Source: Peronospora farinosa | Taxonomy: Eukaryota; Oomycota; Peronosporomycetes; Peronosporales; Peronosporaceae | Length of the DNA: 64,000 bases | Reading direction: 5' to 3' | Assembly: GCA_947646735.1 (NCBI GenBank) | Contig: CANTFK010000580.1 | Span: 62,001-126,000, forward strand | Shown here: piece after piece, positions 10,613 to 21,100 of the stretch | Layout: each line of letters opens with the position of its first letter | Numbering within the stretch: the stretch's first letter is position 1 | Position numbers and translations under genes: made by a program | The notes under the pieces: generated by a model | The model's input: the letters and a program-made list of their open reading frames with translations, nothing else | Database searches by the model: none | What the model was told of the DNA's origin: nothing

Positions 10613-13600
10613 TCACAGAATGCGCAGACTCGAGATACCAAAGGCTGTGTCTTGCTGTTCCACTTGAGAAAAGAGTTCGGCTCGCATGACATTGTCCAGC
10701 GCACTCAGCGCTCGTTTAGCATGAAAAACCACCACTTCATCCCAGTCCACACGCGCCACGTGCTTGAGTGTATGGTACAATGGCGACAACTGATCCGGCA
10801 TGATTTCCAACATCTTCCAGCCAAGCAATTCGACAAGATACCGCAGCACAAATACAGCTCCACGCCGCACCGTGACCACGCGCTGCTGCCGCTCATCCTC
10901 CAGGTGTCTCCGCAACTTCTGATCATCGTCCTCAATGACATCGCCGCCAGCAGACATTGGTCGACGCTTCGCGTTAAGCTCGAGTTCCAACTGCATGACG
11001 CCAAACACACACGTGAGCACGTCCATCAGGTATGGTTGCAGTCCCCACTGCAATAGTGCGCATACTTCGGCCAGATTCGACAGACAGCTTGCCCGCAGAG
11101 TAGCGGCAGCAAGAAGCTCCTGTTCACTCTGATATTCGCTATCGGGGTACTCGGCTTCCTCTCTTTCTGCTACTTTTCTTTCATCAATATCAACCTCTTG
11201 AACAAGCTGGACACGCTTGCTAACTTCTTTCTGAATGCATTCCACACGCTTTTTCATGGATGAAGAAGGGCGGATGCAATCCAAGTATGCATATACAAAC
11301 AGCTTGCCATACTTGGAAAGCGTTTCGCCACATCGTTTTGCTGAGAACAGCAATGCTTCACTTAGCTTAATGCGAGATTCCAATGAGTTATTCAAGTCTC
11401 CCAGTGCTTTCACCAAGGCAGGAATTGCCACATTGGGATGCGTGTCGGCTAGTGCTGCCAAACCCTGTACAGCAGCAAGAAACACATAACTTTCTGAATC
11501 TTGCAGATGAAGCAAGAAGACGCGAGCTAGAGTATGCACGCGGGGTATCCACTCTGCATCGCATGCATGCGAATGACTCTGACGCACAAGTCTTGTCAGC
11601 GTTACTACGCCACGTGCCCGCAGCGGTACCAGCTCACTCGAAAGATCTCGTTCAGCCTTCTGCAGTACTTCTTCAAAACTTTGTTTGCCAGCTTCGGTTG
11701 TGTTTGTGTCACTATTTTTCGCCGCACTACGACTCAAAATCTGCGCACGTGCATTGCTGGCAAGCTCTGCAGCTTCAGGTCGCGGGTGGCGAGACAGCTT
11801 TTCTAGCACCGGCAGCATTGCACAAAGCTGTTGCTCCTCTGAGTCGCTGCGAAGCGACGACCCCACCTCCAAAATGGTCATCACTACTCCTAGGCATATC
11901 GTCAGGATCTCATCTCCTTCTTCCTCACTTTCAGTATGCCCTGTCTGTATAATGCTCTCACTTTGCTGCTTTTTGTCCACGATATGCGGTACAGGAGTGT
12001 TGTATACCTTTAATACAGTTGCAATACACTGCAGCACTGTAGAAGCGCTGCGTAACACGGATGGTCCCAAGCACTCGATGAGCGCCAGTAACAGCATCAG
12101 GACTATCTCGACACCTTCGGCGCTTGTAGGGTTTTTCTTAAATTCATACAATGCCAATGCTGATGGTGCACTGCCATTCGGAGCGCCAAAATCGATGGAG
12201 TCTACCTCGCCAGCCTTCCGGACGTGCATATACGTCAATAAGAGCGATGAAAACAGATCACCCACCACTTCCGAGTCTTGAAGTTCCTTGTCACCCAAAA
12301 GTTCCACCAGAGGCATTATCAACGCCTTCAGCGACTCAGGTGCACCTTTTGTTTCGCCAATTGACGAAGTAGAGGCCTGAATGAGCCGTAGCGATATACC
12401 GCCACCTCCTCCGGCACAAAATTGCCGCAGGGGTCTCCAAGCGTCTTCAGTATAATTTCGTTCATAGCCGCAAGTTGCTAGAGTTGGCTGGAGAGGTAGT
12501 GTTACGGGAAGTACAGCTACTTGAAGAAGAATTGCCGCACTTGAGCACGAACGAATCCACGTAGTGAGCGTCGTGCGAAGAGGTGTGGCTAGACAGCTTT
12601 TGCTGCTTGCAGCAAACGCGTACATATGTAGAAGTGGGCGAACAATTGGGGCGAGTGCTTGCAAGAATCGTTGAGAAGGAGGTGGACCACAAATGAGCAG
12701 TCGGGCGATACCAACGCAGCAAGTCAAAGCTTCCTCACTCGCCTCTCTGGCTGGGACACTTGCATCGCAACGGCTATCCTCATAGATCAGCAACGGGCGG
12801 AACAGTACAGACAAAATTTGTGTGTCGAATAGCCTGGGATGCCGTATTGCCACTTGATCGGCAAGCAATGCTGCCATTTCACCCAGCAATTTGCTGGTGG
12901 TATTTCCCTTTTCAGGAGTCACGGCTGCAAGCAGTAGCTCGCATACTTGTTTGCATAAAGCGGTTGCATACCTTTCCGCGTCTTCACCGCTCGGACATTG
13001 GCCGATCAGAGCGGCAACCTGCATTCTAGCTTGTGTGTTTCCCTCTTCCACTGCTCCTAGCAATATTTCTATCGTAGCCACAATTCCTCCGTTTTCCATC
13101 AGCAACCGAGACAACAAGTTGCCGCACCGTGCCTTGAACCGCTGACCCACCGCCTGTTCACTTGCTGCAGGTGTGACCTGGCCGAGTGCAGCCCGCAGAC
13201 TACTCATGCTCATACGCATCGGAAGCACGCGCATCATCATCTCCCTCAGCCGGATACATTCCGTTTGAACTGGTGTTGCTGTCTTTGTATCCATCGCAAC
13301 TTCTCCATAAATGAGCAGGGCTAGCAACTCCACCACGTACTTGGACAGTAGAATTGGCTGAAACTGTGGCAGTGATAGTAACTGCAGCAATACCTGAGTG
13401 ATCTCTAGTAGCTCGCTTGTCGTCTCCTCTCTCTGAACCTCATCATCCATAACAACTCGAGTATATTCACGATCTCCCCACATCAGCACGTCCGTGGAAA
13501 CTGCAGCACCAACACAATGTCAGTAAAAGAGACAGAAACTCTCTCAAAAAGTCTTTGAAACCCTCTCACTCTTTAGAGTGCGCGTTGGCATCCTCTTTTC

Positions 13601-14023
13601 AATAGGCATTAGCACTCCTGCAGCCACACGAGGGTACGCACCCCAACAAAACAGCAGTTCAACTGCCGCCTGTAAGACCGAATAGTCTCGCAAACTCAAT
13701 AGATCCGCAGGCGCCTTGGGCTTTTCCGCTTTTCTAAGCGTCTGTGGTCCCATTTGCTTCCTTTCCTGTGCCTCTAGCTGGTTCAACCGCGTCATACAGA
13801 GACAAAGACGTTGGAAAATGGGCACTAACCCGCGTTTCCACGCAATATCGTGCCATTGGACGCTCTTATGCGTCTCAAAAGACGCACACAAGACGCGTAC
13901 AGCCTCCAAGACATTGTGGTGGATGAGATTAGCATCTGAGGTATCTGTAATGTCCCGTAGAGTGTCCACAAACACGCGCAACGAGCACAGTAGCGTCTGC
14001 TGCTGCTTGAGCTCAAATTCCAT
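10613..14023 (-). CDS. TANGO6: TANGO6/RTP1 family HEAT-repeat protein
   Basis: Family members are large alpha-solenoid proteins. Yeast Rtp1 helps nuclear import and assembly of RNA polymerase II, and animal TANGO6 affects secretion and Golgi organisation. Two exons (14023-13570 and 13500-10613, complement) joined by a 69-bp GT-AG intron give about 1113 aa. The start is the ATG of MEFELKQQQ; the open frame upstream has only a TTG. Helical repeats run throughout. The diagnostic C-terminal region includes LLHLQDSESYVFLAAVQGLA followed by LADTHPNVAIPALV (RTP1 C1-like), and a final segment around RRGAVFVLRYLVELLGW with YHTLKHVARVDWDEVVVFHA (RTP1 C2-like). The N-terminal exon has LLSLRDYSVLQAAVELLF, also typical. 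Its start lies only 90 bp from the stop of the SNARE gene on the same strand. Confidence 0.88.
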
Positions 14024-14113
14024 AATTGACAAGCAAAATATGACAAAAACAATTCGGAACGACAATATTTGCGTTTGAAATTCATATTAGACGGTGCGAC
14101 TTGATGGTGTGGT

Positions 14114-15237
14114 CTACGAGTGTTTGAGCACTAGCAGCACTGTCATGATAAAGATCATAACAAGGAGTAAGCTAATACATTTCAAAGGCCGACTATTCTT
14201 CTGCGTTTCTTCAGCCTTCTCTAGCTCTTCAATGCCCTTCTCAGTCTGCTCCACTACTTGCTCCATGTTATAGTCAATGCGGTCGAGAATCGTGCCCTGG
14301 TCAATAACGAGCACGGCTAATTCCTTAAATATCGTAGCCAGCTCCGTGATGGACGTAGCAATACGTTGAATCTCTTGGTCGCGTTCGTTAATAACGTCCT
14401 CGGCAATTTCTACCTCTGTGACCTGTGCCTGTGTGAATCCCTGCAGCAGTACGTTAGACCCCAGTGTTCTGAAGTTTGCCAAAAGCATATTATAGAACAA
14501 ACTGCAGATCGAAAAACACGTACCGTATCAGCTCTACCATGTCGTTTGTGCTTGGCGTCATTTTCTGTAAGAAAATCAAACTCTACTGGACCTTCTTTCT
14601 GGTTTTTTACGCGTGCAAGATACATCTTCTGCGACTTCCGAAAGTCACTCGATAGTGTTTGTAGTTGCGTTGCTAAAGCTCTATTCCGTACGACAAGAAT
14701 CACAAGATAATCAGCATCTCACCATCCATTTCACTCTTTTCCTCCCACACGAACCTCTGCACATTTTGTCTAGTTTTAGCGTCAGTAGCCGAAAACTCCT
14801 CGTTCCGGTCACTCTGGGCCATCCTTCGCAACCCCTTTTCAGCGCTGCGAAACTCGTCCGTGATTTCTAGCGTCACGTGGTCAATCTCCTGCTCGTACTT
14901 GGACTCGGAGCCATCAAAACGCACCATCAGACGACTTGTATGCAGCTGATTTAGCTTTTCCACTACAAAAAAACAAACGAAATTAGCAACAGATTCAGCT
15001 TTTCTGCTGTGTCGGTTACGTACTCATTCTCTTGATGCGTGCCACATGCTGATTTGTGCCGTTTACAACATTTACCCATTTAGGTGCAATGGTAACGTTC
15101 GTAGAATCCTGCTCTGTGCTCTTACAAAGCTCCTTCTCTTCCTCCCGATGGCTCACAATGTTCTTACGTCGCAATACCTTGGCTTTGGCATCCGCACGTC
15201 GCTGCATAAACTGACGCGTCAAGTCCCGCGTCGCCAT
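14114..15237 (-). CDS. STX16: Syntaxin-16/Tlg2-type Qa-SNARE
   Basis: This is a membrane fusion SNARE of the trans-Golgi network and early endosome. Four exons (complement of 15024-15237, 14723-14962, 14524-14678, 14114-14440) give about 311 aa; introns are 44-83 bp and phases agree. The N-terminal Habc-like region ends in FRKSQKMYLARVKNQ, close to the LKRMKNRE region of the family. The SNARE helix contains INERDQEIQRIATSI, then LAVLVIDQGTILDRIDYN with the zero-layer Gln, and is followed by a C-terminal membrane anchor (about 20 hydrophobic residues) and a short KHS tail. The 44-bp intron between exons 2 and 3 is unusually short but is needed to restore the conserved region. Syntaxin-16 fits better than plasma-membrane syntaxins because of the LAVLVIDQGTILDRIDYN signature. 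Confidence 0.93.
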
Positions 15238-16288
15238 ACTCTTGTAGTATCTAGTTGATTAGGTAATAGGATCGGTGTGTCTCTCGCGTCCTGATCTCGA
15301 TCCCGAACGCCCTCGACTCGTTCCTTCCGTCTTCAGAATCAGATTTTACGCTAAAAACAAGACCTTTTTTCAAAAAACACATAATGTGTTTTATCCAGTA
15401 AACAGTCTCTTTCAGATATTCCGCAATAAAACGTTTTTTTTCACTTACAAAAAAGTGTTTTTTATACTGTATACAGTATACTATAACTGAGGTACGTATA
15501 CATGTTATACAGTAGTACAATATTAGCAAATACTGTTCCGGTAGAATGCTTCTATTATGATCTACGTCAGGAACGGCTTCTACTGTAATCGTGACATTGT
15601 GGTTGCCGACTTTACTAAGCTTTGGTGGATCTTATCCACCCCACTATCGTTGCAATTGACTCAGTCAGTCTGTTTGTTGACACATCGCGATTGTATTCCA
15701 CTAATGCTTACGTCAAACGATGGTGTCCCTCGAACGGGGTCGCTTTTGGGTAAACTTCTTGTCACAAATCAGTAATGTGAACCAAAATTGGATGGGGACA
15801 TGGTCTACAAGCTCCTTCGAACCAAGTGTAAAGTCAATCGATCGTCAGGCCGTGTTAATAGCAGCACTGGTACGTGATGATGGTGTATAATTAGTCGGAT
15901 GTGCGGGAAAGCTAACGCATCGTTGTGTTATTCATAAGAGCTGGTCAATCGAGAAGCTGAACGTCGACACCTTGTTCGATCACAACTGCGACAGCAGATC
16001 CTGCTTTTTGCAAACACGCTGTGTCGCGAAGACCTGCGACACTGGTTCTGAGTCGGCGTCTACATGTGTGGACACGCATCTCTTTTTCGCGTCGTTCAAG
16101 CACCCCCACCTGGGCTGACGTGACGTGAGCGTGCACTCGGTTGTAAGCACCGAGGCAGATAACGCCATCGCTTTTTCGACTCCCTTTGAATTGGCTGCAG
16201 AAGAATTATTTACGACAAGTCAATCATAGACGCAATGATGCAGTAGCTCGTAGATTCTAAACTTGTAAAGCTATTGATCCCGACCAAG
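15238..16288. other. Intergenic region between divergent genes
   Basis: It holds the 5' flanks of the SNARE gene (leftwards) and the PX gene (rightwards). There are AT-rich stretches near 15350-15540 and an alternating run around ATACTGTATACAGTATAC. No gene or RNA is recognised. Confidence 0.5.
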
Positions 16289-16297
16289 TATATAAAG
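16289..16297 (+). promoter_or_regulatory. TATA-like box of the PX-protein gene
   Basis: TATATAAAG stands about 80 bp before the ATG at 16371. A start of transcription about 30 bp downstream would lie near 16320, which supports the ATG at 16371 and argues against the in-frame GTG at 16323. No experiment supports this; it is position and motif only. Confidence 0.4.
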
Positions 16298-16370
16298 AAT
16301 ACACCATTGACTTGTCCATAGTGTGGAACAGTTGTTTACAGTGTATTGTGCCCAGTTTTTCACTAGCGTT

Positions 16371-17798
16371 ATGGCTGACATGTCGTCCGTCGAACGTCGC
16401 GAGCAGCTCCGTCACTTGAATAACTCGTTAATCAATGGCTCCTTGACCCGTCAAGAGTATAATGAGCTGCTCTTGTTTATCGCGTCCCCAACATTTCATG
16501 AAAATACCACCGACTTAAGCGACCGAGCAGCAGCTTCGATGACAAGTGACCCTCACTCCCGTTCACGCACTGTCCACTTTATCAATGATGTGAACCCTCC
16601 ACAGCCGATTGCGGACCCGCGTCATTATCAGATTCTAGCGCCCGTTATGACCACTTCCATCTCTTCTGGACTGCAGTTGCGTTGTCCAGGGTGTAGTACC
16701 AGCAACGACACGACACGTGGTCCTCGTTGCTACGTGTGCAACTCGCGTCTCACGATCGCTGATGAACTATCGGCTGCAGCAAGTACGAGGAGCTTAAGAG
16801 CTAGAGAGAGACCCGAGCAAAGATGGCCCAATGGGACGGCCAATATGCCACCCATTTGCACGCTCACAATGTCCGAGGACGGACAACTTGTGATCCATGA
16901 CGGCGTCTTCTCGTGTGTCATACAGGACACGCAGGTGATTGCAACGGTGGAAGGTAGTTTCTGCCAGGTCTTTGTCATGTGCTGTACATGGCAACCTCGA
17001 CAAGCTACCGAGGATGTGAACCAACAAACTCAAGCGACGTGGTACGTTTCACAACGCTTTAGCCATTTTGAAAAGCTACACAAGACGCTCAAGAAGAAGT
17101 TGGCACGCACTACAACGGCGTCATTTCCTCCGTTTCCAGCCAAATATCATCTGATCGATCGATTGAAGAAGAGAAAACAGGGCTTGGCGATCTACATGCC
17201 ACGGCTGCTTGAGATGTGCGCAGATCTATTCAACGCACAGCCATTGCCGGAGCTGGACGAGTTCTTAAATGTCTCGCACCAGATTCGGTTCTTCCTCTCA
17301 CAACGCCGCAGTCTTGCTGCAGCTCCTATTGGGTCTGCTGGTCTACCGGTTGACAGCAGTTCTCAACGATCAACATCCTCCTTCCCAGCGTATCCAGGCC
17401 TTGCAATGCTGCCTGCGCAGTCGATTGCTCCGCCTATGGATGAGACAGAGCTCGCCCAAGCCGAGGGTGCTGTAAGGCTTTTTGCTGAGGCGGTACGTAA
17501 TGCACGAGGCGACGTGCGTAGCGATGGCACTGTCCAGCATCATTTAGATATGTGCGTGCAGTTGGCACCGTGCTTGCAGCGTTCTGCTGACTTGGACAAT
17601 CCATTCGCCAAAGCTGAACTCATTCCTCGTGCCATGCAGTGCGAAGAAGACTTGCAACAGGCCATCACGATGTACAATGACTCTTTACTGGCTGTTTCGG
17701 ATGTGGCACCGGTCCAGCATCAAGTACAGCAACCAGACCCGCATATTCAAGCGCAGCAAGTATCAGTTCGCAATGTCGTGCCTGCAAGCGCTGCCTAA
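16371..17798 (+). CDS. Zinc-ribbon/PX protein, headless paralogue of the adjacent myosin tail
   Basis: This single-exon gene of about 475 aa probably binds phosphoinositides on endosomal membranes through its PX domain. Order of parts: a short helical segment (RREQLRHLNNSLINGSLT), a CxxC...CxxC zinc ribbon (RCPGCSTSND ... CYVCNSRL), a PX domain (from HDGVFSCVIQDTQVIA through YVSQRFSHFEKLHKTLKKKL to LPELDEFLNVSHQIRFFL), and a conserved helical C terminus (VQHHLDMCVQLAP, LIPRAMQCEEDLQ, MYNDSLLAVSD). Every part matches in the same order the last 450 or so residues of the myosin at 18146-22567, which points to it tail to tail. There is no motor, IQ or coiled-coil part. The ATG at 16371 is used because the longer frame begins with GTG. 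A full-length, intact frame argues for a functional duplicate. It could act as a competitor or partner of the myosin (inference). Confidence 0.88.
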   Translation: MADMSSVERREQLRHLNNSLINGSLTRQEYNELLLFIASPTFHENTTDLSDRAAASMTSDPHSRSRTVHFINDVNPPQPIADPRHYQILAPVMTTSISSGLQLRCPGCSTSNDTTRGPRCYVCNSRLTIADELSAAASTRSLRARERPEQRWPNGTANMPPICTLTMSEDGQLVIHDGVFSCVIQDTQVIATVEGSFCQVFVMCCTWQPRQATEDVNQQTQATWYVSQRFSHFEKLHKTLKKKLARTTTASFPPFPAKYHLIDRLKKRKQGLAIYMPRLLEMCADLFNAQPLPELDEFLNVSHQIRFFLSQRRSLAAAPIGSAGLPVDSSSQRSTSSFPAYPGLAMLPAQSIAPPMDETELAQAEGAVRLFAEAVRNARGDVRSDGTVQHHLDMCVQLAPCLQRSADLDNPFAKAELIPRAMQCEEDLQQAITMYNDSLLAVSDVAPVQHQVQQPDPHIQAQQVSVRNVVPASAA

Positions 17799-18145
17799 AG
17801 TGTATTCTCACGCTACAAGTTGAGCAATCTACGTCATTGTGCCAAAACTTTTTTATGAGCATCTCACCTTCCTGTAACTAGTGACTCTACTTCTTTTCAA
17901 CCTAAGCTGCTTTGTTTCAATGAAATGTACTTGAATTGGGAAAAACATGCAGCAATATGCAAACATTTACAGTAGTACCCCATCCAGCTACCCTATTGAC
18001 TGTCCGATACAACTTCCATTTCCGAGCATGCTACCAACAACTGCTTGTTTCCCTCCTTCCATGCGCGTCGACAATCGTTCCAAGTCCAGAGCAGCGACCG
18101 CATCTAAGCTGTACATTGTAATCATCAAGTTGTCACCGAAGATGA
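17799..18145. other. Shared 3' intergenic region of convergent genes
   Basis: A 347-bp spacer separates the stop codons of the PX gene (+) and the myosin gene (-). It contains no gene or obvious repeat. Both 3' UTRs must end here and may overlap as antisense. Confidence 0.5.
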
Positions 18146-21100
18146 CTAAACGCCGTAGCTGGGCTGGTACGAGTTTTGCTGACCTGGAACGTACGGAGGT
18201 GGTGCCTGCAAACTGCCGCCCTCCTGGGCCGAGAGCGCATACGTCTCTGTGACAGCAAGCAACGAGTCGTTGTACAGACCCATGGTCGTCTCTAGATCCT
18301 CTTGGCACTGCATCGCTCGCGGTATCAGATCCACATTTGCGAACGGGTTGTCCAGATTTGCCGAGATTTGCAGTCGCGGCAGGAGCTGCACGCACACCTT
18401 CAAGTGGTGCTGCACTTGAAGGTCGCGGCGCAAATCGCCACGTGAGCTACGAATGGACGCATTCAACAGCGCCACAGCCTGCTCCGTGTGAGACAGTTCC
18501 TCCTCATCCAGTGGTGTAGGCAGTTCAGTAGGCAAACGAGCCTGCTCGCGGGCTGCCATTCCTTCAGCGCCACCAGCATTCAAGCTCAGCGCACGACCAA
18601 ATCCGCCAGGTGCGGCACTAGATTCGTCAGCCCCACCAGACATAAGCTGACGACGGTATTGCTCCACCTGCCGCGACACGTTCAAGAAGCGGTCCAGCTC
18701 CGGCACGTTTAGATTCTCCGGAAGACGCGCGCACAATTCCAGCACCTGCGCCACGTACCGCTCCAGACCCCGCTTGCGCTCCTCCACAATCGCGCTTGAG
18801 TTGCCCGTCTTTCCCTTGAACACCCCACCAAGAACGTGCTTGCGGGGAAATAGAGGAATCATAGCCACTGCGGTCGGCACCTTACGCTTCAAATCCTTGT
18901 GCAGCTTCTCAAATACACTAAACCGATGGGACACCAGCCATGTCGTCGACTCACTCGAGTCTTTTGGCTGCCACTGGCAACGCAACACGTACACCGTGTA
19001 CTCCGTGTAGTTATCGTCCTGAAGCACTTGCGTGCGGTGCATCTGTGCCTCGAAATATCCATCATGGATCATAATGCGACCATTATCCGTAGTAAACGTG
19101 CCAAGCGGCGCCGTCAGCGTAGACATGCTTCTCTCCTGGCGAGTCTGACCCCCATAGTAGCCAGGGTCACCAGCGGCAGCAGCTGATTCGTCACTTGTGG
19201 TAAGCAAAGAACCACACTCGTCACAGTGGTTTCCGTTAGCAGTGTTGTTCGTAGCACCGCAAGCCGGGCAACGAATCTGGATGCCATAGACACCCGTAGT
19301 ATACAAGCGGCTCAATGACTCCTCCTGCTCGGCGGTAAGAGCAGCACCAGACGGGGCTTCCTCCGGCTTCTCCAGTAGGAAAGGTACCAGTTCGTCATAC
19401 TCCGACTGAGCGATAGCACCGCTTAAAAGCAGGTCGTTCAACTGTTGCAGTTGCTCGCGATTCTCCTGTGAAACATTGTCCGGAATCTCCACCACGTGCA
19501 CCTGACCAGAAGGTGTCTGCACACTATTTACCTGCGCAAGCCCGCTCAACAGACTGGCACTGACGTTGGCAGCCTCTAGCAGAGCCTGTTCCTTGCGGCG
19601 CTCAGCCTCTTCACGCTCGCGCTTCATACGCTCTTCAAGCTCTTTCGCCTCTGCAATAGCACGCAGCTCAGCTTGACGCTCGTGTTCCACGGCAGCAGTA
19701 GCCTCCGCGGCAGCAGACTCGGCTTCTGCCACCGCCGCCGCCGCCTCCTTGGCCAGTCTGATAGCCTCTTCCTCAGCAGCGCGAGCCTCTTCCTCCATGC
19801 GCAAGCGGTCGTCGTGGGCCGCAGCGCGAGCAATGCTCTCGCGACGAGCAATTTCAGCTGTCATACGTGCCTCCTCTTCCCGACGTTTAGCCTCCTCTGC
19901 CTGGCGCTTAGCCTCCGCAGCACGTGCAGCTGCCAAAGCAAGCATTTCCTGCTTCTTAGACTTGAACAGGCGACGTGCTGTCATACCACGGAATAGAGCC
20001 TGCACTACCACCGCAGCCGAGCGCTTCTTCTTAAAGTCACGACGCAGCGACAGTGCACGCCACCAGCGCTGGATGCGCGCCACTGAGTTGCGGCGGAACT
20101 GGATACGACGCAACAGTTTTGCAAAGCTGTTTTGGGCAACGACCTTCGCTAGACCCACACGCCAACGGCGACGAGCCAGCCACAGCTTCATGCGTGACAC
20201 AATGTGTGGACCTTCCGTCACCCAGTTTATTTTCAAAATCGAGTCTAGCACAGCAATTTTTCCAGCCTTGAAAAACAACTTTGTGATACCCAGCTTGTAC
20301 GCATCCATCGGCACCTGGAATGCCCACAAGATGGCTGTAATGAGTGTCGGGTCACTCTGGTTTGCAAACAGCCGTTGCGCATCAGGCGGCATGAACTTCT
20401 TGTATGCTCCCACTAACTCGCTGTAGCTCACACGAGTAGGTAGACCAACCTTAAGCACCTGAGCGGTCTGCATAATGCCCTGGCAACGAAGCTGGCCCAC
20501 GACATATCGGGGATCAAACATACCCACACGCATAAGTGCGTTTGGTTTAATGCAGCGGATGAAGTTACACCGCGTTGCGTCCAAAGTGTCCACCAGCTCC
20601 TGCATCTGATTCGAAAACTTGGCTGCCACACTCTTGGTCAGCTTCCTCTTACCCGGGCGACTAGTATTGGGTTCCTGCTGAAAGAATGCAGGAACTAATT
20701 TGTTGGAGGAGCAAGAAAAGAGGTTTGACATATCAGCGGGAATAGAGTCGTTATTCTTGTCGATGAACGATCCGATCGTGTAGCTCACAGCACCAGCAAA
20801 GTGCCTCACGATAAACATGTGCTCCATGTCTTTCGGGTGCGTTCGCGGGAAGTACGGGTGCTTTGAGTGCTTCAAGTGCAGTGTACGCAAAAACTTCGCG
20901 TCACTAGGTTGCGGGTTCATAGCCTCGGCATCGAGCAGCGCCAAGATACCGTTGGGCTTCGAAGCAATCAAGTCCACACACTCTCGGTTGTCAGGCCACT
21001 TAATCCTTCCCACCGTAATACCTTCACGCTTGTATAGCTCCATTTCGGCAATGAACACTTGGTTGTTAAATGTCGCTTGCAGCACCTCATTCGTGTAGTT

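Noticed and set aside
16323..16370. 16 extra N-terminal residues for the PX protein
   Set aside because: The longer frame begins with GTG, and a TATA-like box at 16289 puts the transcript start near it; the ATG at 16371 is the first ATG.
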